A DNA stretch of 64,000 nt from Brasenia schreberi (Eukaryota; Streptophyta; Magnoliopsida; Nymphaeales; Cabombaceae). Every line of letters begins with the position of its first letter. The first letter of the stretch is position 1. Positions 21,040-30,299 of the stretch are shown in pieces. Below the pieces are notes generated by a model, which worked only from the letters and a program-made list of their open reading frames with translations, ran no database searches and was not told the origin of the DNA. Made by a program: the position numbers and the translations under genes. Location: contig JAYKKT010000091.1 in the NCBI GenBank assembly GCA_036023115.1, positions 30,823,501 through 30,887,500 of the forward strand, read 5' to 3'.

Positions 21040-21363
21040 CTATACGACAGCCAGCCTCATAAGTCTTTTGAGAATGTCACTGATGAGGATTATCAATTGT
21101 TTGCTGGTCTGAATCTTCTCTGGAGCAACGCGGTGCTATTCCAAAACTCATTTGCTGATTACACTGCTGGGAACAATAGCTCTTCATCATTCGAATTGGA
21201 TGATTTAGTGATTGATGAAAAATTGTGTGATGGTCGACTTGGCCTCAAAGGATTGAAGTTGGTAGAAGGTAACGAGGGCTTCTGGTATGAGCAGTACAGG
21301 CTGGTAAATATTAATGGTGATTGTCTGATTGCAGATTCGGGTGAATGCAGTGTGATTGCATAA
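21040..21363 (+). pseudogene. Unidentified coding-like segment inside the retroelement
   Basis: A continuous frame of about 107 codons (start ATG at 21097 or read-in from 21040) ends in TAA at 21361-21363. It contains 'KSFENVTDEDYQLFAGLNLL' and 'GLKGLKLVEGNEGFWYEQY'. Its amino-acid composition is protein-like, and it lacks the stops that litter the neighbouring pieces. I do not recognise the family. By analogy with its neighbours it may be a further captured host exon. It is unlikely to be retroviral. Confidence 0.45.
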
Positions 21364-22480
21364 GGTGGCTGTAGTGGCTTTATTTATTATGAGAATTCAA
21401 TGCTGTTAACAGGCTATGGTGGCTGTATTTACTGCACTACTCGTATTCCCGAGAAAGTCATTAAATCCTGTGTTTAAAAGCATTTATTAAAATGATTTGT
21501 TGTAACAGGCATGGCAGGCTGCACTTATTGGAAAGGCGGCTGCATTTTGTATTCCCAAGGAAGTCAGGATGATAACAGAAAATTAAATATTGTAAAGAGG
21601 ATTCAGTGGCTGCATTAATTGCTTGAGGTGGCTGGAGTTATTGCATATGGCGGCTGCATTCTGTATTCCCACGGAAGCCAGGATGATAACTGTATTAGGT
21701 GGCTGCATTAACTGTATTTTTGTTCAAGCTCAGGTCAAAGATTTGTTGGACATGGAATCAGTGCATATGACTTATCGTCTTGAAGCATTGGAGATATGTT
21801 TCCAAGCCACTGGGATGCAGACTGTTGAAAACACTATACACAACATTTTTGGAATGTGCATTAAACTTTCGTTCATGCTTTATGGGGCCTGAGTTCCAGA
21901 TAGATCGAAGCAGTTCTTCAGATTTGTTATCACAGATTATTTTTTTTTTTCACATGTGCTTGCTGTTAAAACAACATGAACAAATCCATAAATTCTTAGA
22001 TGGTTTAAGCACAAGATAGCAGGAAGCTGGTTAATCTGTTTTGCATGATGTGGAAGAAGAAGAAAAGGAAACTAGCATGCGTATACACAGCGAAAAGCTA
22101 GCTGCTGTTTTTGGAATCATACTCTGTTCTAGGCAGTGGAAATTGAGGGGCATATATGTTTTGTGCGAAGAGTGATTGGGTGCCACATACAACACCAGAA
22201 TTCACGTTGGTTTCGGTATATTCAGTTGAAGACAGAACTGCCCACATACATTGGAATTGAAGACAACAAAAAAATGCACTATGAATAAAATGGGTGACAT
22301 AGATCTGAAGAGCGAGACAATTATTGAGAAAGCGTGTGTGTGCAGTCTAGTGTTTGATGAAATGTTCAAGAGAAAGTTTACTTGCACATGAAGTGTTCGA
22401 TGAAATGATCAAGGAAGAGATGATTATCATAAACATCCAGTGTTTGAGGAAATATTTTAGAGAACTGAAAAATTCTTGAG
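21364..22480. other. Degenerate repeat-rich interior of the composite element
   Basis: From about 21364 to 21720 the words 'ggtggctgcatt' and 'gtattcccangaagtcaggatgataac' recur in imperfect copies. From about 21720 to 22480 I see no repeats or domains; several short open frames are without motifs. Confidence 0.5.
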
Positions 22481-22484
22481 AAGT

Positions 22485-23060
22485 TTGCAGTCATGAGGAC
22501 TGCTTTGTTGTTGTGACAGCCAAGAAGGCTGCTTTGTTGTTGTGACAGCCAGAAAGGCTACTTTGTTGTTGTGACAGCCAAGAAGGTTGCTTTGATGTTG
22601 TGACAGCCTAGAAGGCTGCTTTGATTGATGTGACAGCCAGGATGACTGCTTTATGATTGTGATAGCCAGGATGACTGCTTTATTATTGTGATAGTCAGGA
22701 TGATTGCTTTGATGATGTGATAGTCAAGATGGCTCCTTTATTGTTGTGACAGCCAGGATGGTTGCTTTGATGTTGTGACAGTTAGGATGGCTGCTTTGTT
22801 GATGTGATAGCCAGGATGACTACTTTATTGTTGTGACAGCCAGGATGACTGCTTTGATGTTGTGACAGTCAGGATGGCTGCTTTGTTGATGTGACGGTCA
22901 GGATGGCTGCTTTATTGTTGTGACATGCAGGATGGCTGCTTTGATGTTGTGACAGCCAGGATGGCTGCTTTGTTGATGTAACAGCCAGGATGGCTGCTTT
23001 GTTGTTGTGACAGTTAGGATGGTTGCGTTGTTGTTGTTACAGCCAAGAAGACTGAGTTGA
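22485..23060 (+). repeat. 29-bp minisatellite, about 19-20 copies
   Basis: The unit is 29 bp, with a core of 'gctgctttgttgttgtgaca' followed by 'gccaggatg' and variants. Unit starts at 22502, 22531 and 22560 show the exact period. Copies drift (ttgttg/atgttg/ttgatg) and small indels appear toward the right. It ends about 170 bp before the polypurine tract. The reverse strand is open over part of it only because 29 is not a multiple of three and the unit lacks certain stops. Confidence 0.85.
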
Positions 23061-23221
23061 TAGTGCAGCCAGAGATACTGCTTGTGATGATAAGCCAAGA
23101 AGGCTAAGATATTTTTCAGCCAAAGAAGTTGTTGAAGATCAGATCAGTGATGAAAGAACATTGCAAACAGATATGAAATTTTTTAACAAGTTTGGAGTTC
23201 AAAATATCTCACTCCCAACTT

Positions 23222-23231
23222 GAGGGGGGAG
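23222..23231 (+). other. Polypurine tract
   Basis: gaggggggag lies immediately 5' of the 3' LTR, where second-strand priming starts in LTR retrotransposons. Confidence 0.85.
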
Positions 23232-23555
23232 TGTTGAAGAATATGCTTATCTAGTGTTCCTTTAGTTTTATGTTTTTAGGTATTATTGTACTCGCCCGAA
23301 ACTTTAGGGGCATTTTGATAATTTTCAGTACTAGGGGTATTTTGGTCATTTTGATCAAATTCGGTTTTACAGCTCTCTATATAAGTGCTGGTAGATTGTA
23401 TTAGACCTTGAGGCAGTGTGTAAGAAAGAGAGAGAAAGAGGGGGGGCGGCCTCCATTGGAGGTCCGCTCTTTTCCTTCGATCTCTCATATTTTCTTCCTT
23501 AATATGAGTAATATTTTTGTTTTAATCTTTCTCATCACTACTCCAAATTTCAACA
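23232..23555 (+). repeat. 3' LTR of the composite element
   Basis: It is 324 bp, TGTTG...CAACA, and nearly identical to 19509-19825. The outer flank is CTTCT at 23556-23560. Confidence 0.93.
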
Positions 23556-23560
23556 CTTCT

Positions 23561-25680
23561 TTCTTTACTCTGATAAAAAAAGAAAATTTGTTGCAAAGAA
23601 GATGGTAATTGAAGATTATAGCTTCCGTTGTTCTTCTAGAATCCTACTTGCTATGTTCCTTCCTTTATTTATGTCATTGGGATTCGGTGTCTTTGGTTTT
23701 TCTTGTCCAGTTTCTCTTGATTGTTTGCGATGGGCGGATTTGGGCGGATTTTGGTGGTGTTTTCGGAGATTTCTTGTGTGAGAATCATTGAAATACCTGT
23801 GATATTTTCAAGAATTGCTGAAAATGGAGTTCACATTCCATTGTTTTGTTTGCCTTGCTTGAAAATGGTGGATTGTTTGTGGTACCATGGAAGATTTCTT
23901 GAGTGGGGATCGTCTCATCGCCCGGGGTGTGTTGTCTCGTCAGCATTTTGTTGGTATTGCTCGAAATTGTTTGCTAGGATATGGAAGATTTCTTGAGTGG
24001 GAATGACCGAAACACCTCTAACATTTCGGGGAAGCTGTTGAAAGTTCCGTAGAGATTTCTGTGGAGTAATTTTGGTGGTGTACGAAATTTTTAAAATCCT
24101 TTTTAGTGAAGGATGCTCAGAAGGAATCTGGATTAACTGTTTTAATTTCGTTCTTCCCTTCCTATTATTAGTATCATATTCCTATGCATCTTGTGTCATT
24201 GATGGCAATTGTTGCTTCTGTTTGTGGCATGGCTCTCGCACTAGCAGTGATGTTGTTTTGGCCTATATTTTGGTTTTACGTAGAGTGGGAGATAGTTTGG
24301 AATGCTTCTGGTTCTGAAAGTATATGCAGTTTTAGAGTAAGTCTTGTATGTGATGTTCTAGGCCTCATCATAACAGACGAAAAGGTTAGATGGTTTCTTG
24401 GTTTTGGTGATCGTGACGAACAAATCTAGTTCTCGAGGGAAAGCTGCTAGTAGTGATGATGGTGCATGCCATTCTGTCTTTTGGTGAGATGGATAAAGTG
24501 CAAGAAGAAAAGCTTTATGAAAAGCCCTCTAAAAGATTCAGGTTAAGGTGTCACATTGGAACGAAGTTCTTACTTTAGTAGCTTGTTTGGTTGGAGAGCT
24601 TTGCGAAGAATTTGAGGAACAATTAGAAAAGAAACTCCTATCTTTACGGTTTACCTGCATTAATAGGTCTACATGCACAATGGTTCCTTTACTATGAAAG
24701 CAAAGGGTTGCTTACAGACACTTAATGAGGAGGAGGATTAACTGCTAATTAAATGATATAACACCAAGCAGTACAGATCAGCTCAACTTTCCCCATTCCA
24801 GTCAGTTGAGTAGGATGTCACCTGTAGCAATAGTAGTTGCTCTAACTCAAGTTTCTGCATTCCAACCCGACGAGGAAAAATCAAGGATATAATACTCAGA
24901 CATCAGAAGGTATTGTTGATGATTGATGATTGATTTAAAGGCTTCATTAAGTCTTAGGCTTCCTTTTTGCTATTTCAGAAAGGTAAATCAGCCTATGCTC
25001 CTTGCTGCCTCTGGTTTGCTTGTGTCGATGCTAGGTTTAGATTGCTTGTGTTTTTTTGCTTTTGGGATTTCTATTGCTTTCAGAAATGTGCATTATTTAC
25101 TGTTACCGCCTTAGAAAATACATATATCTCGTTATATCAGTGCAACCTTCGAAGACTCCCACATGGCTTTAGTGTATCGTCTTGAAGAGAAGTTCCTTAT
25201 GAACATCTGATGAAGCACTAGCTTCTGGTTGTGTTGACAAACATTAGGTCTTATACAAACAAAAACTATGGATTTCTTCTGGAATTGTATGAGAAGATCC
25301 TCTGATTGCATTAGAAATCAATGCTTGTATTCATCCATAAGAAACTTGGAGTGCCAAGCCCTTTCTACATCAGTATGCTGATGCTCTAATGCGTTCATCA
25401 AATAATCTTTATCAGTGGAAGATATATCATAAATCAGTATTTTTCCACAGCATAGAAGTTTGAACCCTGCAACTTTTTGTTGAATTGGAAACAGGCCCAT
25501 GACTATGTCGAATAGGTGTTCTTCCAGTATTAATGTCATGGATCTAATGAAGCTGAGGAATGGGGTTTTGGTATTGTTTTCCCTCATCTTCCATAATAGG
25601 AAGTGTCAATGGCAGTTGAGAGATCTCTATCCAGCAAGGTCATATTTAGGTGGATTTTTTTATCTGCTTTAGGGAGAGAA
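23561..25680 (+). other. T-rich, intron-like stretch
   Basis: Open frames here are short and motif-free. The plus strand is T-rich to about 24450, as plant introns are, and a 'ctatttcag' acceptor-like site lies at about 24972-24980. If the ESSS-like gene has a 3'-UTR intron starting near 19409, this could be its remaining part. That is inference only. Confidence 0.35.
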
Positions 25681-25683
25681 CAA

Positions 25684-25719
25684 CCCCCCCCCCCCCCCCC
25701 CCCCCCCCCCCACCCCCCC

Positions 25720-25768
<49 letters not shown>
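25684..25768. repeat. Compound microsatellite (C)n-(CA)n-(TA)n
   Basis: A run of about 28 C, then a short C-rich run, then CA dinucleotides (25720-25737), then TA dinucleotides to 25768. The open frames here are artefacts of the repeat. Confidence 0.97.
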
Positions 25769-25771
<3 letters not shown>

Positions 25772-26353
25772 AACTGTGATAAAGCAACAAATTACTTTAG
25801 ACAACACGGTTTTTGTGCAAAAGCGCTGCCTCTGAGAAATTCAAATGCATCTCTCTAGTCAGTCTTCGATAGGTACTGATTATATTACTTCCTAATGAAG
25901 CGGGAGCAGCGATATTTATTATTTCATGTCAGTCTCCCTCCTCTCATCATCTGACATGATGGTTTCTAAACTAGCAGCTTCAAAGACTTCAGAAACACAT
26001 GAAATGGTTGATCTCTCAGGTTCAACATTGCATATCAAGTCTTTCTTTGTGCAGCCTAACAATGGCTTCTCTCTAGTGTTTACACCTTCATTTTCTGCCG
26101 CTAAGTAACAAATAAAAACAAAGTTTATCTCCGTACTATAAAAGATTATGCACCGAAAGACATTATGCATTTAGGGCACTCTATATATAGAGAGAAATTG
26201 GATTATGTTCTCCTTTGATACTTGTTCACTAATGTCTATCATTGCTTTTGGGTAGTATTAGTGTAATAAAAATGTTTATACTTTTCTATAGTTTTTTAAA
26301 AGTTTTTAAAATTATATTTATGTCACTCAAAAGTAATAGGTGAGCATGAGTGA
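25769..26353. other. No gene recognised
   Basis: Only short open frames without motifs are present, on both strands (for example 25919-26170 minus). Confidence 0.35.

Positions 26354-26402
<49 letters not shown>
26354..26402. repeat. Microsatellite (AT)n-(AG)n
   Basis: A TA run of about 22 bases is followed by an AG run of about 26 bases. Confidence 0.97.
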
Positions 26403-27315
26403 AAGTAATACATTTGTATAATGCGTAAAAAAACTCAAAGATCTTAACCATTGGATTATTTTATCAAAAGTGACGAAGGGTGAGAACCATTGGTTGAAAT
26501 GGGGGCAGTTTAGTCTTTTCTAACATTAGAAGGGGTCGGGTAGATGGTGGATTGAATACTTCTTAGGTGGTCATCCGTCGTAGTACTATTCCCACCTAAG
26601 CTTGTTTAGCTTGGGAGTTCGGATTAGATCTAAAAGTTAACCATGTACAAGAGCTTTTAACAATCATAAAGTCTAAAAGCGACCTCCATATTCAATTGAA
26701 TGCCATTGTAGTTTGGTATTAAATAAAACAAAACTGAATTGTCGTTCATACCCTCGGTATTCTCATAGCGGACTGGACACACTGTATTTAACAATGAATT
26801 AAAGCGCAGCAGTTGGGTCTTTCACTTGTCTTCAATTCAACGCCTGCAGATTTTGGGGCCCTGGATTGTAAGAGATAGTGACAAGTTCATTCTCCCTTGC
26901 ATTTCAGAAACAGCGTCGAAATTTCTCGGATTCCATTTATTCCCAAATATTCAACTCTGCAAAGTATTCTGCTTCTTTCTGGTGGAAGACTGCCAACCAA
27001 CTCCATGATCCCTCTTCCATGTCTTTGATCGTAGTCCTGTAATACCCACAAGTACATATGTTGAAAAGTGTCATTTAAATAAACCAAAGCACAAGCTGCC
27101 GGCGTATTCAGCTAAGCACACCCTAAAGATGTCGAAGGGATGACTGACATTCATGAGGAAGCATCGTAAGATGGAACTTCTCATCTCTTGCAGTGAAGCC
27201 AATGACCAGACGGGGGAACATGCCATGCAACCGATGACTCCAATAGCATGGCTACCTTTGATTCTAATAATCTTATGCCCACCTTTAGGAAGGTTTCTCA
27301 TTTGTTTTTTAACTT
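26403..27315. other. No gene recognised
   Basis: Short frames on the minus strand (26887-27087, 27071-27301) overlap each other and show no family I know. A phrase near 26437-26458 ('aaagatcttaaccattggat') is of a kind often seen in dispersed plant repeats. Confidence 0.35.
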
Positions 27316-27537
27316 CTATATTCTATCTGATGGCAACACAATATTATAAATAGGGGTCGTAGGACTTGTCCTACAACCTTAATCGCTGTACAGGTAGTGC
27401 CATCAATAACACCATGATGATTTCCCCTATATTCTATTTGATGGGAACACAATATTATAAATAGAGGGGTCGTAGGACTTGTCCTACAACCTTAATCGGT
27501 GTACTGGTAGTGCCATCAATAACACCATGATGATCAG
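27316..27537. repeat. 111-bp tandem duplication (two copies)
   Basis: Copies start at 27316 and 27427, both with 'ctatattctat', and run through 'caccatgatga'. They differ at about half a dozen positions. Each copy contains an internal 'gtaggacttgtcctac' hairpin and a 'tataaata' box. Confidence 0.9.
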
Positions 27538-27780
27538 GGGAAACTGACTGGAAAGGTTACAATTATCCACATGTTGCTCAAACTTGAACACTATATAAGA
27601 ATTAACTATTGTACATTTATAGAATAAAACGAATTCGTCAGAGGTATGAAGCAGATCTGATGAGGCTGTGTGCTAAACTTCAAAAAGGTACTCATAGGGG
27701 TGTTTAAGGAGACAAATCGAAACAACCCTATATATATGTGTGTGTATAACTTCATATTCGTATAAAACCTCAGAAAATTT

Positions 27781-28050
27781 CACTACAACAATTCTTGAAG
27801 ATGGAGACGGAATATTTCCGTTCCTAATCCCTTGCTAACCGACTCAACAAGGGATTAACAATGACATAGCAACTATGCCTTTCCGTTGCATGATTCTGGT
27901 GGCAAAATTGTGACAGATCCCATTGCCATTCCTTCAGAAAACCATCGCAAATCCCTTGCAAGGATCCACTAAAATTCCGTGGCAAACTAAAGATGGCAAG
28001 ATCCATCGCCTTCCCGCGGCTATATTTCATGGCATTTTCATTGCCAATCC
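27781..28050. mobile_element. Possible truncated end of a CACTA (En/Spm) transposon
   Basis: CACTACAACAATTC at 27781 has the form of a CACTA terminal repeat. The next 270 bases carry repeated short words around 'ttccgttgca', 'attccgtggcaaa' and 'aatcccttgc', as in CACTA subterminal regions. I did not find the other end or a transposase. The assignment is by resemblance only. Confidence 0.4.

Positions 28051-28053
<3 letters not shown>

Positions 28054-28112
<59 letters not shown>
28054..28112. repeat. (CT)n microsatellite
   Basis: An almost perfect CT run of about 58 bases, followed by a short CA run. Confidence 0.97.
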
Positions 28113-28113
<1 letters not shown>

Positions 28114-29170
28114 ACACACACACACAGAATCATCCAACATAAATACTGAAGAATCAGTAAGATGCAAAGTTAAGTTACAAATTAAAGGAATACCAAATGT
28201 CAACAGTTAATACAAGTTTCTTTACCAACGCATGGATCTTGCTTAAGCATAATTTACAGCCACACCAACTCATAATTCCATTTATTCTTACCTGTGTCAT
28301 GCAGCCACACCGGCTCCAATATGACAACTTTACAGACAATCGAAAACAAATACATCTAACCTGACGCTTAAGCTAGTACTAATCACAACATCTCAAGGAG
28401 GCTCCAATAAGGCAAAGTACGTTACAGAAATTAGTGAAAGATGCATGGATCCCTACTGCAGTGAAATAAGATTTCGTTTTAACATCTCAAGGAGTCTCCA
28501 ATAAGTAAAAGCATCTTCTCTGTAGGTCCAAATAGTTCAGCCGAATGAACTCATACTACTGCTCCAATGCACTATACGCCCCTAATTTGACACATTGTGT
28601 TGCAAGAACAGTAATTTCAAGACTATCTAGTACCTAATGATTAACTACACTTCAAATTATCTGCAAGGAGCACTTATCCCAATCAGTTTGTCATGTATGA
28701 ATGTTTTGGACAAGATTGTAAAGAAAGACAAAATAATTACATAACACAGTGTCGTAAACAAGATTGCAAAACAATTTGGAATTAGATAAAGTGAAGACAC
28801 TATAATGAGGTTAGGGAAGATAAAAAGCATGAGATTATGTTGGAGTTTAGCTCTCTTATAGAGGGTACAGTTCTTGAGTAGTTGACACATGAGAGATCAA
28901 ATTTAACACCTTAAAAGAAAGGATAGTGTTATTCTTCGAGGCATAATAAACACTAACCTTTAGGTTTATTGGCCGCCACCAGTATCAAATAATCAAATGC
29001 AATAGACTTGGCAAATATCTTCATGATACAACGAAGATCCTCGGTTCGTCTTCCACGAACGTAATCGAGTCATAGACAATCCGACAAAACAATAATGATG
29101 TTACAAATTCAATTAGCTCTTCAATAAGACTTACAAATTCTCTTGAAAAACTAGATAGGAAAGTATTCGA
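28113..29170. other. No gene recognised
   Basis: AT-rich sequence with one short motif-free minus frame (28657-28890). The word 'aacatctcaaggag' occurs twice, about 95 bp apart (28389 and 28481). Confidence 0.35.
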
Positions 29171-29670
29171 GAGAAAAAGTTGGATAAATCTTGTTTACGC
29201 TACTACTATATATAGATATGGTGAAGATATAACTCATCATATGCTAGTAACAAGCATAACCATTCAAGAAGGTAGCTCTTACTGCCTCAAGAGTTAAAGT
29301 CGCTTAATATGCTACTAATGAGCATAATTATCACTCAAGTAAGTGAGTCTTAATATAAAAATATGGCTGAAAAATACTCAAGAGTTATAGCCACTAATGA
29401 GAACAATTATCACTCAAGTAGCTCTTAATGCTATACCATGATTAAAAAATGCTCATCAGATATATCCACTATATATGTCATTAATGAGCATAATTATTAC
29501 TTAAGTGGTTCTTAATGTGATAGTATGGTTAGAAAATGCTCATAAGTTACAACAATTATATGTGATTCTAATGAGCATAATTATCACTTAAGTGGCTATT
29601 AATGTCACAACATGGTTACACTCATAACCTTCACCAAATGTATTTTTGGTATTTTGAAAATCACCCAACA
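29170..29670 (-). repeat. Probable 3' LTR of the Ty1/copia remnant
   Basis: It matches 38876-39290 over some 400 bp. Its right end, 'cacccaaca' at 29670, read on the minus strand starts TGTTGGGTG and is preceded by a purine-rich stretch (complement of about 29671-29695), as an LTR start should be. Inside are four imperfect tandem units around 'atgagcataattatcactt' at a spacing of about 81-88 bp. The left boundary is not resolved. Confidence 0.6.
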
Positions 29671-30299
29671 ATCTTCCACCATTTTCAAAATATATTTGAA
29701 AAAATCAATACTTTGAAAATCTTATAGTTTCGATAAAGGTATCTCATGATTTGAAATTTTACTTAGTAAAACATGGGGTTTCACTCATCACAAATGTACA
29801 TATTTTACATATAAGATTTTAATCATAGGTCTAGTAAGATAAGGCTCAACCTGTTCTTTTACTTATTGGACCAATTATCTTTTTCTTGAGATATTTATTT
29901 AATTGGTATTTATAATCACTCTAATGATGTACTTTAACTCATTAAACTCAAAACTTGATGTTACTCAAAGTGTGAGGCGATGTTCCATTGTTGGTGATCT
30001 TATAAACTGAGCATAGACCCTTCCAAGTTGATGTATCTTTCATCAAATCTTGTTAAATCTTTTATCAAAGGATCCAAAAGATTTGATTATGATCTTATAT
30101 AAATAATAGAAATTACTTCACTCTTTATAAGATCTTTAACATAGGTGTATGTATTAGACATAATATGTCTAGATTTTCCATTATATGTTTGACAATAAAC
30201 CTTTGATAATGTACTTTGGCTATCATAATTCATTGATAGGGGTGTCATAGACTTTGGTTATATCAAATCTCATGAATCATACTTCTTAGTCATTATGCT

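Larger units (their letters stand above)
19509..23555 (+). mobile_element. Non-autonomous LTR retrotransposon carrying host gene fragments (4047 bp)
   Basis: Near-identical LTRs (19509-19825 and 23232-23555) start TGTTGAAGAA and end in ACA. A perfect CTTCT target duplication brackets them. A primer-binding site matching the 3' end of initiator-Met tRNA (TGGTATCAGAGC, 19826-19837) directly follows the 5' LTR, and a purine tract (gaggggggag, 23222-23231) directly precedes the 3' LTR. The inside has no gag, protease, RT or integrase. It holds, all in the sense direction: an ARF-GAP zinc finger (about 19985-20133), an O-fucosyltransferase-like segment (about 20134-20690), a C2-domain segment (about 20690-20970), an unidentified coding-like piece (about 21040-21363), degenerate 'ggctgcatt' repeats (about 21360-21720) and a 29-bp minisatellite (about 22485-23060). 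It would depend on the enzymes of another element. High LTR similarity suggests recent insertion. Confidence 0.93.

Noticed and set aside
22485..23060. Possible CRISPR-like array
   Set aside because: The 29-bp units are head-to-tail without spacers, and the context is a plant LTR retrotransposon.
22898..23098. Minus-strand frame with repeated 'AAILHVTTIKQPS'-like units, resembling a repeat protein
   Set aside because: It is the reverse translation of the 29-bp minisatellite; the period is not a multiple of three and the frame is lost across the array.
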